Of a DNA stretch of 50,387 nt, positions 8,910-18,938 are shown in pieces (the first letter of the stretch is position 1; each line of letters begins with the position of its first letter). A program made the position numbers and the translations under genes. The notes below the pieces were generated by a model, which was not told where the DNA came from, did not search any database, and saw only the letters and a list, made by a program, of their open reading frames with translations. Source of the stretch: Zygnema cylindricum (Eukaryota; Streptophyta; Zygnematophyceae; Zygnematales; Zygnemataceae); NCBI GenBank assembly GCA_037447655.1, contig JBBHKE010003289.1, positions 1 through 50,387 of the forward strand, written 5' to 3'.

Positions 8910-10894
8910 ATGCCCACGGATTGGGATAACTTGCGTTATCAATCCGGATCTACCCGCGGCGGGACATTTTTCCGTCCACCGCAGTTAGATCTTTCTAGTT
9001 TCTCCGAGTCTACGGACACACCAGTTTCGGTTGCGGCCCTTAGATCTCCGTCAGTTCGGTCAGTATTGACCACAGTCTCATCATTATCCCCAGTTTTCTC
9101 TAGGTCATCCCTAGATAGCACCGAAAGAGACTTTTCAGAAGAAATCTTTTCCCATCCTCTCACATTTCAGTTTTCGGTCGGTCCAACTTTGGAACCGCTA
9201 GTGCATTCTTCTTTTGACGACATGGCTTCCTCTTCAGAGGGGGGCATGGGGAAAATGCAATTTTGCTTTTCAGGGATGAAGGATACCATGTCTTTATCCC
9301 ATTTCCGTATGCTCTATAATACCGAAATGCGTGATTTGGCATTTCGCTATCAAGATCGATTTGATCTTCGTGTGGCATTTTCTCTTCTTGGCCGGTACCT
9401 TAGAGGTTCGGCCCTTACATTATATTCCCGCAAGTATGATGCTATACTCGCGATGACGGAATTTTCCCCTCCTTTTGCTGGTACACCCGAGGTCATAGGT
9501 CAAGCGGATATTCATTCCAGGCCGCTTTTCCCGAGGTCTTAGATGCCCAAGGTGTTGTCCTAATTCCCGCAGTCCCAGAAATTCCTCGCCAATATGCTGT
9601 GGCCCCTCGTGCTGCTGTCCCAGCTCGACCAGGAATGACTATTCCGTTGCGGGATCCACTATCTGTTATGTTCGATTTCTTAGAAGCCGAGTATCGGATG
9701 CAAAACCCTGATCAGGTGAAAGAATTGATGAATTTCACGCGTAAACCAGGAGAAACCGCGCCTGCTTTACGTGCTCGCATGGAGACTCTGCGAGAAGCTT
9801 TACCGGACTTAATGTCCGATGCGGAAGCTGTTCAAAAATTTGTTGGACAGTTTCCAGATGAATCGAAACGATTTATACAAAGTCATCTCACTCAGACTTA
9901 CGGTCTGAAATTTACATTTGATCAAGCTGCTCAATATGCGGTAGAATATGAGATGCAATCATGTTGGTGGGAAGCTCATGATCGTTCGGAAGTCGCTTCC
10001 CCACTTTCTCCACGTAGTAGCCCATGGCCCAACAATAGGCCTCCAAAGATGCCGGCCATGGGAAATCCGCCATTTAATTCAGGTGACCGATTGTGTTTCC
10101 GATGTGGAAACACGGGGCATGATGCCCGCATGTGCCCGGATAAGTCTGCCACATGCACCCATTGCAACCAAAAAGGACATTATGTCCACCGTTGCCATGT
10201 TAAGGATCCTAATTATTCCTATCAGAATCAGATTCAGAACGGTGGAATTCCTGCCCGTTCTGCCAAGCCGGTCACTCCTCCTACCGAGACAGAGAAAGAG
10301 GCGACTCCGCCTAGGATCTCTCGAAGAGAGAGAGAAAAGGCCGAGTTACAAGTCATGATGGCCGCCATGATGAAGGAGCAATTTGCTGCCTTCATGGCCG
10401 AGATGAAACCCCAATTCACGGGGATGGCAAGGACAGTCGTCCACACGCCATCGTTGGTTGGTCGAATCCTCCGGGATTCCACTGTCCAACAACGGGCAGC
10501 CACTTTTGATAAGGGATCCCCTGATCATAATCGGGACGGTAAATTAAAGAATTCCTTTATTCCACTTTCTTTCGAGAAAGAATCTCTCTCTCCTCTACCA
10601 GACACAGCTTCCTCCATTGTAGCTGAAGCTCTCACTATTCTGGATAGTACCATACATGATGCACATCGAGTCAAGGAACGACTAAGCATCCTTTCTGCCA
10701 TGATTGATGAGGTCCCCAGTGTCTCTCCCTTTCTTAATGAGGTTCCCAAAGCCTCTCCCCTTGTTGACGAGTTCGCTGCAGCCGCCGCTTTGAGGGCGTT
10801 GCAACTGAACCGTAGTCTTTCTGTTATTCAGCCGGTTACCGCAGATGAGCGCCGTGACCTTGATCCTCACATCAGTTTCTTGGACAATTCTTGA
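8910..10894 (+). pseudogene. gag: Retroelement gag, one frameshift
   Basis: Capsid/nucleocapsid precursor of the element. The first part (8910-9542) is in one frame; the frame that continues is open from about 9490 and runs to the TGA at 10892-10894, so a single frameshift lies near 9480-9510. The C-terminal part has a retrotransposon-gag-like helical domain (from FDFLEAEYRMQNPDQVK to YAVEYEMQSCWW, 9669-9970) and two CCHC knuckles, CFRCGNTGHDARMC (about 10097-10138) and CTHCNQKGHYVHRC (about 10156-10197), which bind RNA. After these comes an acidic/serine-rich tail. The N-terminal part is serine/threonine-rich with no motif I know. The frame then meets TGA followed directly by the protease frame. 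The frameshift may be a mutation of this copy or a recoding site; the sequence alone does not decide. Confidence 0.85.
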
Positions 10895-11620
10895 ATGTCC
10901 TTCTCCGTTAATGGTGTTTCTCCTTCTCTCCCTCTCATGGACACCGGAGCCAAACCCGTGATCCTTGGATCCGGATTTGCGCTCAAGCTTGGTTTGACAG
11001 CAGACAAGCTCCAAGCCACGGCTACTCGGCTTCTTACTTCAGCCGGTACCACGGATTCGGTGCTTGGGATTACCAAGGACCCGCTTGTCTTTCGGTTTCA
11101 CAACAGAACCGAGAGTGAGTCCGTAGAGGTTTCGGTCCGAGCATTGGTCACCAAATCCAACGACTACGAATGCTTAGTGGGACAGGATGTTATCTTTCGA
11201 ATCGGTGGGGGAGTAGATATGCATGATCAGACTTTCTCATACCGTCCCTCTAATTTTCCGGGACGCAAAATCTGCCTCCCTCTTGTCTCTGCTCGCAAGC
11301 CGTTGCCCACTATGGCACATTTGGCTTCCGCTCTCCCTGCATTTTCGAGTAACGAACTTCGGGAAGACAATGGCGACCCATTTTTCACGGAACGGATCCA
11401 TACTGTCGACACCGAAGTCTTTCCACACATTCTAAATGTGGTGGATAGTGATACTAATGGGATGTTGAGTTTGCAGAGTGTTTATGCATGTACAGGTGGT
11501 GATCAAGGGTTCCACATGGAGTGCCTCTCTTCTCCATTATCTTTCAACCCGGTTGACCATTGCTACCTTCGTATCGGTTCCAGGCCCTCAGCTGTGTTGG
11601 CCAGCTCCTCCACAGGTTAA
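10895..11620 (+). CDS. Retropepsin-like aspartic protease
   Basis: This is 241 codons in the same frame as the gag C-terminus, separated only by TGA, with ATG directly after it. The active-site motif is LMDTGAKPVILGSGFALKLG (catalytic Asp of DTGA); further on, LVGQDVIFRIGGGVDM fits the second hydrophobic-Gly part of a retropepsin. It would cleave Gag or a Gag-Pro fusion made by readthrough of the UGA. The C-terminal 120 residues have no known motif, and no RT, RNase H or integrase follows before the terminal repeats, so replication enzymes would have to come from another element. Independent initiation at the ATG is possible but less usual for such proteases. Confidence 0.8.
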   Translation: MSFSVNGVSPSLPLMDTGAKPVILGSGFALKLGLTADKLQATATRLLTSAGTTDSVLGITKDPLVFRFHNRTESESVEVSVRALVTKSNDYECLVGQDVIFRIGGGVDMHDQTFSYRPSNFPGRKICLPLVSARKPLPTMAHLASALPAFSSNELREDNGDPFFTERIHTVDTEVFPHILNVVDSDTNGMLSLQSVYACTGGDQGFHMECLSSPLSFNPVDHCYLRIGSRPSAVLASSSTG

Positions 11621-11628
11621 GGAGCTGG
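11601..11628 (+). repeat. Hairpin over the protease stop codon and G-rich tract
   Basis: CCAGCTCCT and AGGAGCTGG pair perfectly with a 10-nt loop containing the start of the stop codon (TAA, 11618-11620). The 3' arm runs into GGGGGGGGGAATTA, a purine tract that could serve as the polypurine tract for second-strand priming. Confidence 0.65.
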
Positions 11629-11641
11629 GGGGGGGAATTAT
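11621..11641 (+). promoter_or_regulatory. Candidate polypurine tract
   Basis: GGAGCTGGGGGGGGGAATTA is the only strong purine tract near the 3' end of the coding block. It sits just before segment x rather than before repeat B. If it is the real PPT, the 3' LTR would begin near 11642 and include x. Confidence 0.45.
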
Positions 11642-11646
11642 TGGGT

Positions 11647-11826
11647 TCACTTCACTCTAGGGGAGTATTCTTTCCCTTCTTTCTTGGGTCATTTTCACCT
11701 TTGTTCCTTGTCATGGTGTATATATTTTATTGACTTTTCATATTTATTTCCGTTGTTGTATATGTTTGTGAGCATGACTTTGCTGGTTGTGATGCATGTT
11801 TGCTTGCTTGCCTCTCATGCATGACA
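11647..11826 (+). repeat. Direct repeat x
   Basis: This 180-bp segment from TCACTTCACTCTAGGGG to GCATGACA matches 12909-13088 with about five differences by eye. It is followed by GC and then repeat B. Its last bases are the inverted complement of the first bases of A and B. Confidence 0.85.
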
Positions 11827-11836
11827 GCTGTCATGC
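11819..11836. repeat. 18-bp perfect palindrome at the unit junction
   Basis: GCATGACAGCTGTCATGC reads the same on both strands. It spans the end of x (GACA), the two bases GC, and the start of B (TGTC). This is the form expected where two processed retroelement ends are joined. Confidence 0.85.
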
Positions 11837-12907
11837 CGCATCGCGTCGGTTGCATGCGCACACGATATCATGCCCGCACGCGCGATATTTGGTGTGCGCG
11901 CACGATATAATGCACGCACGCGCGGTATTCTGCACGCACGCGCAGTATTTCTCACGCACGCGCAGTATTTCTCACGCACGCGCGGTATTTCTCACGCACG
12001 CGCGGTATTTTGTATGCACGCGCAGTTTAAGGCACGCGCGCGCGGTTTCATGCATGCACGTGCGGTTTTATGCATGCACGCACGATTTTGGCACGCTTGC
12101 ATAATTTGCGTTCCCACGTGCAAGTTTTCGTCGGTTCATGTGTTTATGATGTGAACGCGATTTGCGTTCACGTACGATTAAATGCATACTAATTTTGTGC
12201 GCACGTTTTGTTTTGTTTATTTTCAAGGTACACGATTTTGGGAGTATCGACGCGGCGCGATTTTCGGAAATATTTCAGACGATATGTTTCATTTCGTGCG
12301 ACATGTTTTGTTTCGTGCGTATGCACGTAATTTTGTGAGTATCGACGCGCGGCATCGTTTGGCGTCGAATCGCGATTCCCGGTGGTATCGGCGGCGCTTC
12401 GATACCTTTTATTTATTTAAGTCGCGAACCCATGTAGGTTCGCGCACATGTAGTTAGGGAGGGTTTTTACCCTTGGACGGTGGATTTTGTAAGGCGTACG
12501 GCAGACGATGTTGGCCGCCTATTGGCCAACATCTTAAGTAGTTTCATACATGTAAAGTAGACTAGACGTAGGCTAATTTTGCTTAGGCCTAGCGCAACTC
12601 TTACTTAGCCTAATTCTCAGACTTAGAGAATTTAGCTTTTGGACAAGAATTTTCTCTTGGCAGCGGAGCTTTTCTCTTGCTCTCTCTCTCACCGATTGCC
12701 CACGTGTCTTTCTTCTCCTTGCTAGCTAGCTGTAGAGGCTAGATAGAGTAAGATTATTCTCCTTGTTTTTTTGCCCTCGTTTTTAATCCACACGGCCTAA
12801 GGCCACGTCCGGAAGGTTTCCCTCTCCAAAGTTTGTCTTTTGGTGGAAGTGTGGAATTGGAGATCGTGGGGGAGCACATCTGGACCTTGCTGCGCCTTCC
12901 TCGGGCA
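11829..12907 (+). repeat. Direct repeat B (copy of A)
   Basis: This 1079-bp copy is a near match to 5990-7066: a few substitutions plus a 2-bp CT insertion (CCCTCTCCAAAG against CCCTCCAAAG). It carries the same U3-like tandem array, TATA-like site and hairpins. After CCTCGGGCA it continues, through one G, into x' instead of the leader. Confidence 0.85.
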
Positions 12908-12908
12908 G

Positions 12909-13088
12909 TCACTTCAATCTAGGGGAGTATTCTTTCCCTTCTTTCTTGGGTCATTTTCACCTTTGTTCCTTGTCATGGTGTATATATTTTATTGAATTTT
13001 CATATTTTTTTCCGTTGTTGTATATGTTTGTGTGCATGACTTTGCTGGTTGTGATGCATGTTTGCTTGCTTGCCTCTCATGCACGACA
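12909..13088 (+). repeat. Direct repeat x' (copy of x, element right end)
   Basis: This 180-bp copy of x ends CACGACA, followed by TTTG, which equals the four bases before 5990. B plus x' makes a 1260-bp unit starting TGTC and ending GACA. Confidence 0.8.
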
Positions 13089-14260
13089 TTTGAGTTGTAA
13101 TGAAGCAAATTACACTTGTTTTCTAAGGGAAAAGATCAACTCATCTTCTTGGTATACGTGGATGATTATTTGTTGACTTCCAATAGTCTAATTAAACCTA
13201 ACAATATGAAGGCTCACTTAAACCTACATTTGGGAATAAATGGATCTCTCACCCAATCACCATCTACCTTTTTTTCTTTCCACCTTTTTTCCTTTTCACA
13301 TTGTCATATTCATTTTTGCTATGTATTATAATTCTTTTGCTTTGGGATTTGCATTACTCGTTGTTACATTTTTTTTTTTGCAAGCTGGTTGGGTTGCATA
13401 CATTCTCGTCATTTAGATCTATGCACGACATAACCGACTTGGGAGAAGTTCTCCACATTTCGGGCATTGAAGTTATTCTTTATCCTAACGCTGACATCAA
13501 ACTGAGCCTAGCTAAATATTGTAGTGAAGTGCTAACATGGTTTGGCAAGACGAGTACAAAAGCTCTTTCTACGCATATAGACCCTAGTTGTCAATTATAA
13601 AGTATTCATTGTGGACGTCCCATATCGAGAAGGTATCGTAAGTTAGATATACATAAGTGTGGATAGTGGCTCAAATAGTGCTGCAACAGTTTCATTTGTT
13701 GTAAGATATTTTCATGAACCTAAAAAATCACATTGGGAGGGCGTGAAGCTCATATTTCGGTATTTAGTTTGTATGATTGAAGTTGGTTTAAGACACAATT
13801 CAGAGGAAACCTTGGATTGTATTTGGTATTGTGATTTAGAGGAGACTTCAAATTTAGAAATTCTTGGTTCAAACTCTCAATTGTATCCCGTGATGTTGGA
13901 GTTTCGTGGAGTTTGCGTCTTCAAGTGACACTTGCATTAAGTTAAACAAAGGCTAAATATACAACAATTTTCCCGTGCTGGGAAAGCATCAATGTGGTTG
14001 ACAAAGACGTTGGGTGAATAAAAGACTCGTATTGGCTGCTTGAAGTTTTATATGGATTGTATGAGCTACACGGACCTTTTTAAGATTCTTGTTTTTTGCA
14101 AGCGTAACAACATAGCTGTAGTGAATGGCATTTCGTGTGTGATTTAGTTACATTAATGTGTAGACCTTGGAAGAAGCTACATACTTAGTAACTAAGGCGA
14201 CTACCAACAATATGCTTGTACGTGGCCATTTAAAGTTAAGGTTAAATAGATTTAGTCTTT
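13089..14260 (+). pseudogene. Decayed Ty1/copia RT-RNase H remnant (E6)
   Basis: Successive frames hold the copia RT core LVYVDDYLLT (about 13147-13180), the ITDLGEVLHISGIEV segment (about 13430-13470), the AKYCSEVLTWFG segment, parts of RNase H with the KKSHWEGVKLIFRYL connection (about 13715-13765), and the C-terminal TLEEATYLVTKAT...LVRGHLKLRL (about 14163-14245). There are frameshifts and stops throughout, and about 175 bp of T-rich DNA interrupts RT at about 13237-13412. The gag/pro element lies directly to the left, so it probably inserted into this copy, but I could not recognise copia sequence on the far side at 5.9 kb. Confidence 0.75.
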
Positions 14261-14289
14261 AGGCAAATATCTATATTGTAAAAAAGAAT

Positions 14290-14829
14290 TGTTAGATTAG
14301 GTGTGGAAAATACAAGTCTTTTGTTAGGTCATAAGTCTTTGTCACAAGTTTGCTAAATATTCTTTCCGTTTTAATATTGTGAGTTTATATTTTTTTGCTT
14401 GATGTGGGTTGTCTAGTACCATTGTTAGTGTTATTTAGTGCGTTTTACTTGCCGTGTTTGTTTTAATGCACGTTGTGAAGTTTGGCGTACGTCTCGTTAG
14501 GCGCATGTCCCTCTTGTTTTCTAGCGCCTTTATGCCTGTTCTCTCTTGAAGAGTTAGTGGTGTTCTCTCTTGAAGAGTTATTGGTAGTTTACAGTTGGTC
14601 GCTAAGTATTATTCCAATAGATGTGTAGATTAGTGTTTGGTATGCGGAAAAGTGGATAAAAACATACTTTGTAAAAAAACCCCAATTGAATACATGACTT
14701 CGATAGGCTACCTTTATGTATTCATATATGGTCTGTACGCCTTCACACATTTTTTGTGATGACTTGGAATATCTCGAATGCTTCTTTGTGGTGCTCATAG
14801 AGAGATGGAATGGGAGAGGAAGTGAGAGT
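14290..14829 (+). repeat. Possible decayed 3' LTR of E6
   Basis: After the RNase H tail, an A-rich stretch is followed by TGTTAGATTAGGTGTGG, in the right place for a 3' LTR start. No second copy is present to confirm it, and the end is not clear. Inside, GTTCTCTCTTGAAGAGTTA is repeated twice in tandem (14538-14582). Confidence 0.35.
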
Positions 14830-15840
14830 TGTAGAAATTAATGGATCTTTTAGTGTTTTCTAGGAATAAACTTGTAAAAATAAAACGTAGAAAAAAATAA
14901 AATGCAGAAAAAAAGCAGAGGCAGTCTGCCTCTAGCTCCTCTCTTCAAACTCCCACACTTGTCGCAGTCATTGAAGGTTAGAGAGGGAGCTAGAGCCATG
15001 GTTGCCTATGCTTTTTAGAGAGGGACAAGCAATAGTTTTGGTAGGTTTACTAAAAAGGTACTAGACAGACCTATGATTTGATCCTTGTACATGCCGTCCG
15101 TCAAAGTCGCCAGTAGCGGTTAGCTTTGTCATATAAGTGTTGAGGTATATAAGGTTCGATAATTATTTAAAGATGTAGACGTAGACAAATTATTTTAGCG
15201 GAACGACTAGATTTTCAGGACATATATGCAGTTTAGTACATTACCGTTTACGATACTTTGCAAAACGAATTATGTGCATTTGTTTCCACGGCAAAACAAA
15301 TACCGCGCATTTCTTTTCCACGGTTAGAATAAAAAGCCGGTTTTAATCGAACGACCACAAAAGGTGCCGAGATTGCGGAACAAGCGTTTTGGCAGTTTTC
15401 GGTTACCGCCACGTCAAGTGACACGTGGCAAAACCTCATTTGCTTGCGGCATCTCCGAAGAATATATGAACGAATGGGGATATGGCACGTGTCGCCATTT
15501 TGACCATATGGTGCGATGGCCGTATAGAAAGTACTCCGACACCTGAACCTTCTTGTACGACACGATATTGTGATTGGTGCCATACTGAAGTAGTAAAGAG
15601 TTTAGAGAGGGATTTAGGACTTAGAAAAATTGGTAGGTTGCCTCCTCTCTCCCAGAATGCTACTGTACAAAAGGTCAACTTTGATCCTTCATAACTTACT
15701 GCTCAGGGGCGAAAATTCAGAGATTCTTTTTGCTTTCGACTCAGGGGAGTCTTGTCTTCACAAGGTTCAAGGTAATCAGAGTTTTTTTCGGCCAAGGTGG
15801 CAATTATTCATGTTGAAACCCAAAGGGGTCAGGGTTATCC
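14830..15840 (+). mobile_element. LTR-like dispersed repeat, family L3, copy 1 (3' truncated)
   Basis: It starts TGTAGAAATTAATGG and shares, in the same order, blocks with the reverse complement of 44534-45769. The first is CACACTTGTCGCAGTCATTGAAGG...CCATGG at 14954-15003. The second is CATAACTTACTGCTCAGG...GATTCTTTTTGC...GGTGGCAATTATTCA at about 15691-15810. After about 15840 the likeness stops, so the right end is missing. A short conserved potential peptide (HNLLLRGENSEILFAFDSGES) lies in the second block. It is best read as a decayed member of an LTR or solo-LTR family. Confidence 0.55.
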
Positions 15841-16861
15841 TAAAGGCATCCTGTGACCTAAAAAATGATTTAAAAATAACCCTAAAATGTACGAACATAG
15901 ACGGACACTGTACGTAAGTGTAAAAATATTGTACGGGTACAAAGTAAGGTACGCATTTTATTTACTTTTCATCATCATTTGATGCGTACCGTACTTAGTA
16001 TTCGTTAGTTTATACCGTGCGTAATATGCGCACGGGACATCTATGGTTTTAGGCGAAGAAATTGTCAGACATATTTCAAATGGAGATAGTTTTATTGAGG
16101 TAGTGAAAAATCTGCACTCATATTAAGGGACCGGCGGAAGGTTTTATGAAGAGTGTTCAAGCTTACACAATTCCAATACAAACAAGTGTAATAGTTTGAA
16201 TATGATTTGGGAGAGCGTTACTTTACGTAAGAAATTATGTTTTAGAGCTTGTACGATAATAGGTCCGCGTTTTTGCACAACTAGGGAGTTTTGTCATTTT
16301 ATGTTTTTTTTGTGAGTTTTTAGAATTTTTATGAGTATGCCGATTTATATTGTGTTTCAGAGTGTTATTTGGTGAGGTTCGTGAGTCCGGATTATTTAGG
16401 ACTTTCATTAAGTGACTATTGTCGCATAAGTCATCCTATTTCTTTATGGAATGTGATTTTTACATCATTCATCAATTTGAGTATGCCTTTCCTAAATTAC
16501 AAATGTTTGGGTTTCATTGCCTTTATTTCTTTCTTAATGGGACACTCTTTTTTTGAACCAAGTTCTTGTTGGAATACTGGGAGAATCTGCAGGTTTGGCC
16601 GATTTGATATTTTGCCAGTTTCATTTCACGTCGTTTGGTTTTAGTTACGATCAATTTATATTTTGTTACGTCTTGTTAGTTTCAGTTTTTGTGTTCATTA
16701 TGTTTTCATCGGTATTGTTTTATCTTGTACGGCAGTTCAGTCTTTCAGTGCGTTCACTTTGGTTTTAGTCGCTGTTGTTCAAATCGTGCAATTTTTTCCT
16801 ATTTTCCGATTGCTACATATAATTCGTGCCTATTGAAAAAATTGCAAAAAATCGCAATTTA

Positions 16862-17085
16862 CTTTCTAACCGGTAAACTGAACGGACAATTTACAGAATC
16901 TATGCGGTATTTTACGGTAAATGTATGGTTCTGTACGCAAAAGGTACGGACTTTGACGAAAAGATACGTTGCACTTCGTAATGCTTTCTGTCCGGTAAAC
17001 TGAACAGAAATTTTACGCAAAACGTACGGAACTGAAAATGTACGGACTATGACGAAAAGAGACGGGAGCTGTACAGAAAATGTGC
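16862..17085. repeat. Two-copy tandem duplication, about 120-bp unit
   Basis: CTTTCTAACCGGTAAACTGAACGGACAATTTAC...GGACTTTGACGAAAAG is followed by CTTTCTGTCCGGTAAACTGAACAGAAATTTTAC...GGACTATGACGAAAAG. The second copy is shorter through internal deletion. Non-coding. Confidence 0.7.
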
Positions 17086-17762
17086 AAACTGTGATACATG
17101 TAAAATGCATTTTTGTTTACATGTACGGAATAGTACGGACGAAAATTCATTAACGATTTTTACATTTTTTCAAAACGTTCAATGCGTTTGTTACGTATAA
17201 TTCGTCGCGATTGAATCGTTCGAACTAAACTGTTTGAACAACTATGGTTTGAGTTCACGCTCCCTGCTCGTTGTGCAGTTTCGGTTACTTTATGTCTTGC
17301 GTCGCTTCGGTTACTTTATGTCTTGTTAGGCGTTGCATGCAGAGTGCAGCGCGCCAATGTGTTTTTGTACGGCACACGTCCGTATATGGAATGCAACGCT
17401 TTGTGCTTTGTTCCTTAGTGGTTTGCCAAGGCAGTTAGTTGTCGGCCAAGAGAAAAGTATTTAGAAGGTACGGAGATAGAGTTTTAGTCAGATAATCAAA
17501 ATTAGCAATCAATGTGAGTGAGTGAGTGAGAAAATACATGAATTGAGAAAAGCTTCAGTGAAATATAATTATGTTTTGTTGGATTGCCGTGTGATATGTG
17601 AGACTGTGAGTTATAACTTTGTAAGCTTCCGTTGTGGGCGTTTTTGCATATCTGTGAGCGTGTCAGTCGATCATGACTTTAATAGTTCTTGCATAGAATC
17701 TTGATTTTTTTCAATTAACACTTGGTAAACCCTTGCTTCAATCATGGCGTCGATCAAATTTT

Positions 17763-18004
17763 GGTCTTTGCCTTCCCAAATTTTTGTGGGGGTTAGCATT
17801 AAAGACATAATCCTTTTTAGAATCACCACACGTTCAGATTTTGATAGCCTTTGTTGAAAAGTATTTCTTTAAAAATAAACCTTGGTCTTTGGTAGAGTCG
17901 TCAAAAGAATTTTTGGAGGGTTGGCATGAGAGACATATTACTTTATATAATCACCACGAGTCTGAATTGTGATAGTCTTTTGTTAAAAGTCTTTCTTTAA
18001 AATA
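17763..18004. repeat. Two-copy tandem duplication, about 120-bp unit
   Basis: TTGGTCTTTG...GGGGGTTAGCAT..AGACATA...AATCACCACACGTTC...GATAGCCTTTGTTGAAAAGT is repeated as TTGGTCTTTG...GGAGGGTTGGCAT..AGACATA...AATCACCACGAGTC...GATAGTCTTTTGTTAAAAGT. The copies have diverged substantially. Confidence 0.7.
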
Positions 18005-18609
18005 TTGTCAGGAAAGTAAATTAGTTTGGCCATGTACTTTCGCGTATCAACTTAAATCCTGCATATTGTTTGATCTATTTTTTTAATTCGTTTACTTGTA
18101 AAAATTAAGGTAAAGTGCTCCTATAAAAAATCAATAAATTCCTCGACAAAATCGATTCAAAAAGTTGTACCTTTGTAAACTAGGAAATACATCTCCACCC
18201 AATATTATATTCATTCGTTCTTCCGTTGCGTGTGCAATTTGGTAATTCTCCCCTCCTCCAACTGATTCTTTATATTTGAGTTAGTCATTCTCAAGTTTAA
18301 AATTACAAACACTTTTTGTGTGGTTGCAAGCCACACCGTTTTTTCTAACACTTCTTCTCACGTCTGACCTTTTCACATCTGCCCTGCGTCTTTTTTTGGG
18401 GTTGACTCACCATCCACTTCTACAATGCCCCCATTGTGTTTGCAACCATTCTATGAAATCAGACAAAATTTATCTTCATTTTTCATGCAGGGTTGAACGT
18501 ATTGTTGCAATTGCTACAATTAGCACCAAAAGCGAGCTACACTATGAAGTTAGAAGTAATGAAAAAGGTATTTTTTTTTTTGTCTTTTGTCAGTCAGTCT
18601 ATGAAGGTT

Positions 18610-18938
18610 CTTAAGACCTCACACTTGTCGTAGTCTCCGAGGACTCAAAGACAACCATGGTTGTCTTAAGTAGCCATGGCTGTCTTAAGTAGTAAGGAAG
18701 ACAAACTAAGGGAGCAGGAGGCACAACTCTTTGCAAAAGTTAGGCGCCAAGACTAGGATTTGATCTTGTCTCCTCCCCTCAGCTATGGCTTCATCTCCCT
18801 CTCTAGTCTTTAGTGACTACAACAAGTGTGGGGACTTTGAGAGAGATGGTAAGAGTCAGCTGCATTGACTTAACCTAACCCAGTTTATTTTACTTTATAA
18901 GACCTAGAAAATACCCCAAAAACCACTAATTTCTACAC
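18610..18938 (-). mobile_element. Family L3, copy 3, with an inverted arm
   Basis: Read on the minus strand from 18938 it begins TGTAGAAATTAGTGG and carries the L3 block with CCCCACACTTGTTGTAGTCACTAAAG (18812-18840) and GATCAAATCC (about 18754). At 18612-18650 the block CACACTTGTCGTAGTC appears again in the opposite direction, so the fragment is a rearranged or inverted pair. The R2-type block of copies 1 and 2 is not seen. Non-coding. Confidence 0.5.

Larger units (their letters stand above)
5990..13088 (+). mobile_element. Composite gag/pro retroelement (no RT, RH or integrase)
   Basis: This 7099-bp insertion begins TGTCATGC, ends CACGACA, and is flanked on both sides by TTTG (5986-5989 and 13089-13092). 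The order is A (5990-7066), leader and gag/pro block (7067-11646), x (11647-11826), the dinucleotide GC, B (11829-12907, a near copy of A), one G, and x' (12909-13088, a near copy of x). A/B and x/x' differ at only a few percent of sites by eye, so the copies are young. Gag and retropepsin mark it as an LTR-type, gypsy-like non-autonomous element (compare published TR-GAG/LARD elements), but the layout does not fit a simple LTR-internal-LTR model: x lies after the gag/pro block in the first unit and directly after B in the second. Alternatives are given in the findings. Confidence 0.75.
15841..18600. other. Region without a recognisable gene
   Basis: No protein family is recognisable. The stretch contains two local tandem duplications (listed separately), a GTGA repeat at 17516-17531, and many GTACGG/TACGTA words like those in 1-3.4 kb. 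Open frames of 60-104 codons show no motif and are taken as chance. Confidence 0.45.

Noticed and set aside
14890-15150. SINE with Pol III boxes (GATCAAATC B-box-like words in L3 copies)
   Set aside because: No convincing A box, and the E4 copy has TG...CA ends and a 5-bp duplication that fit an LTR-type insertion better.
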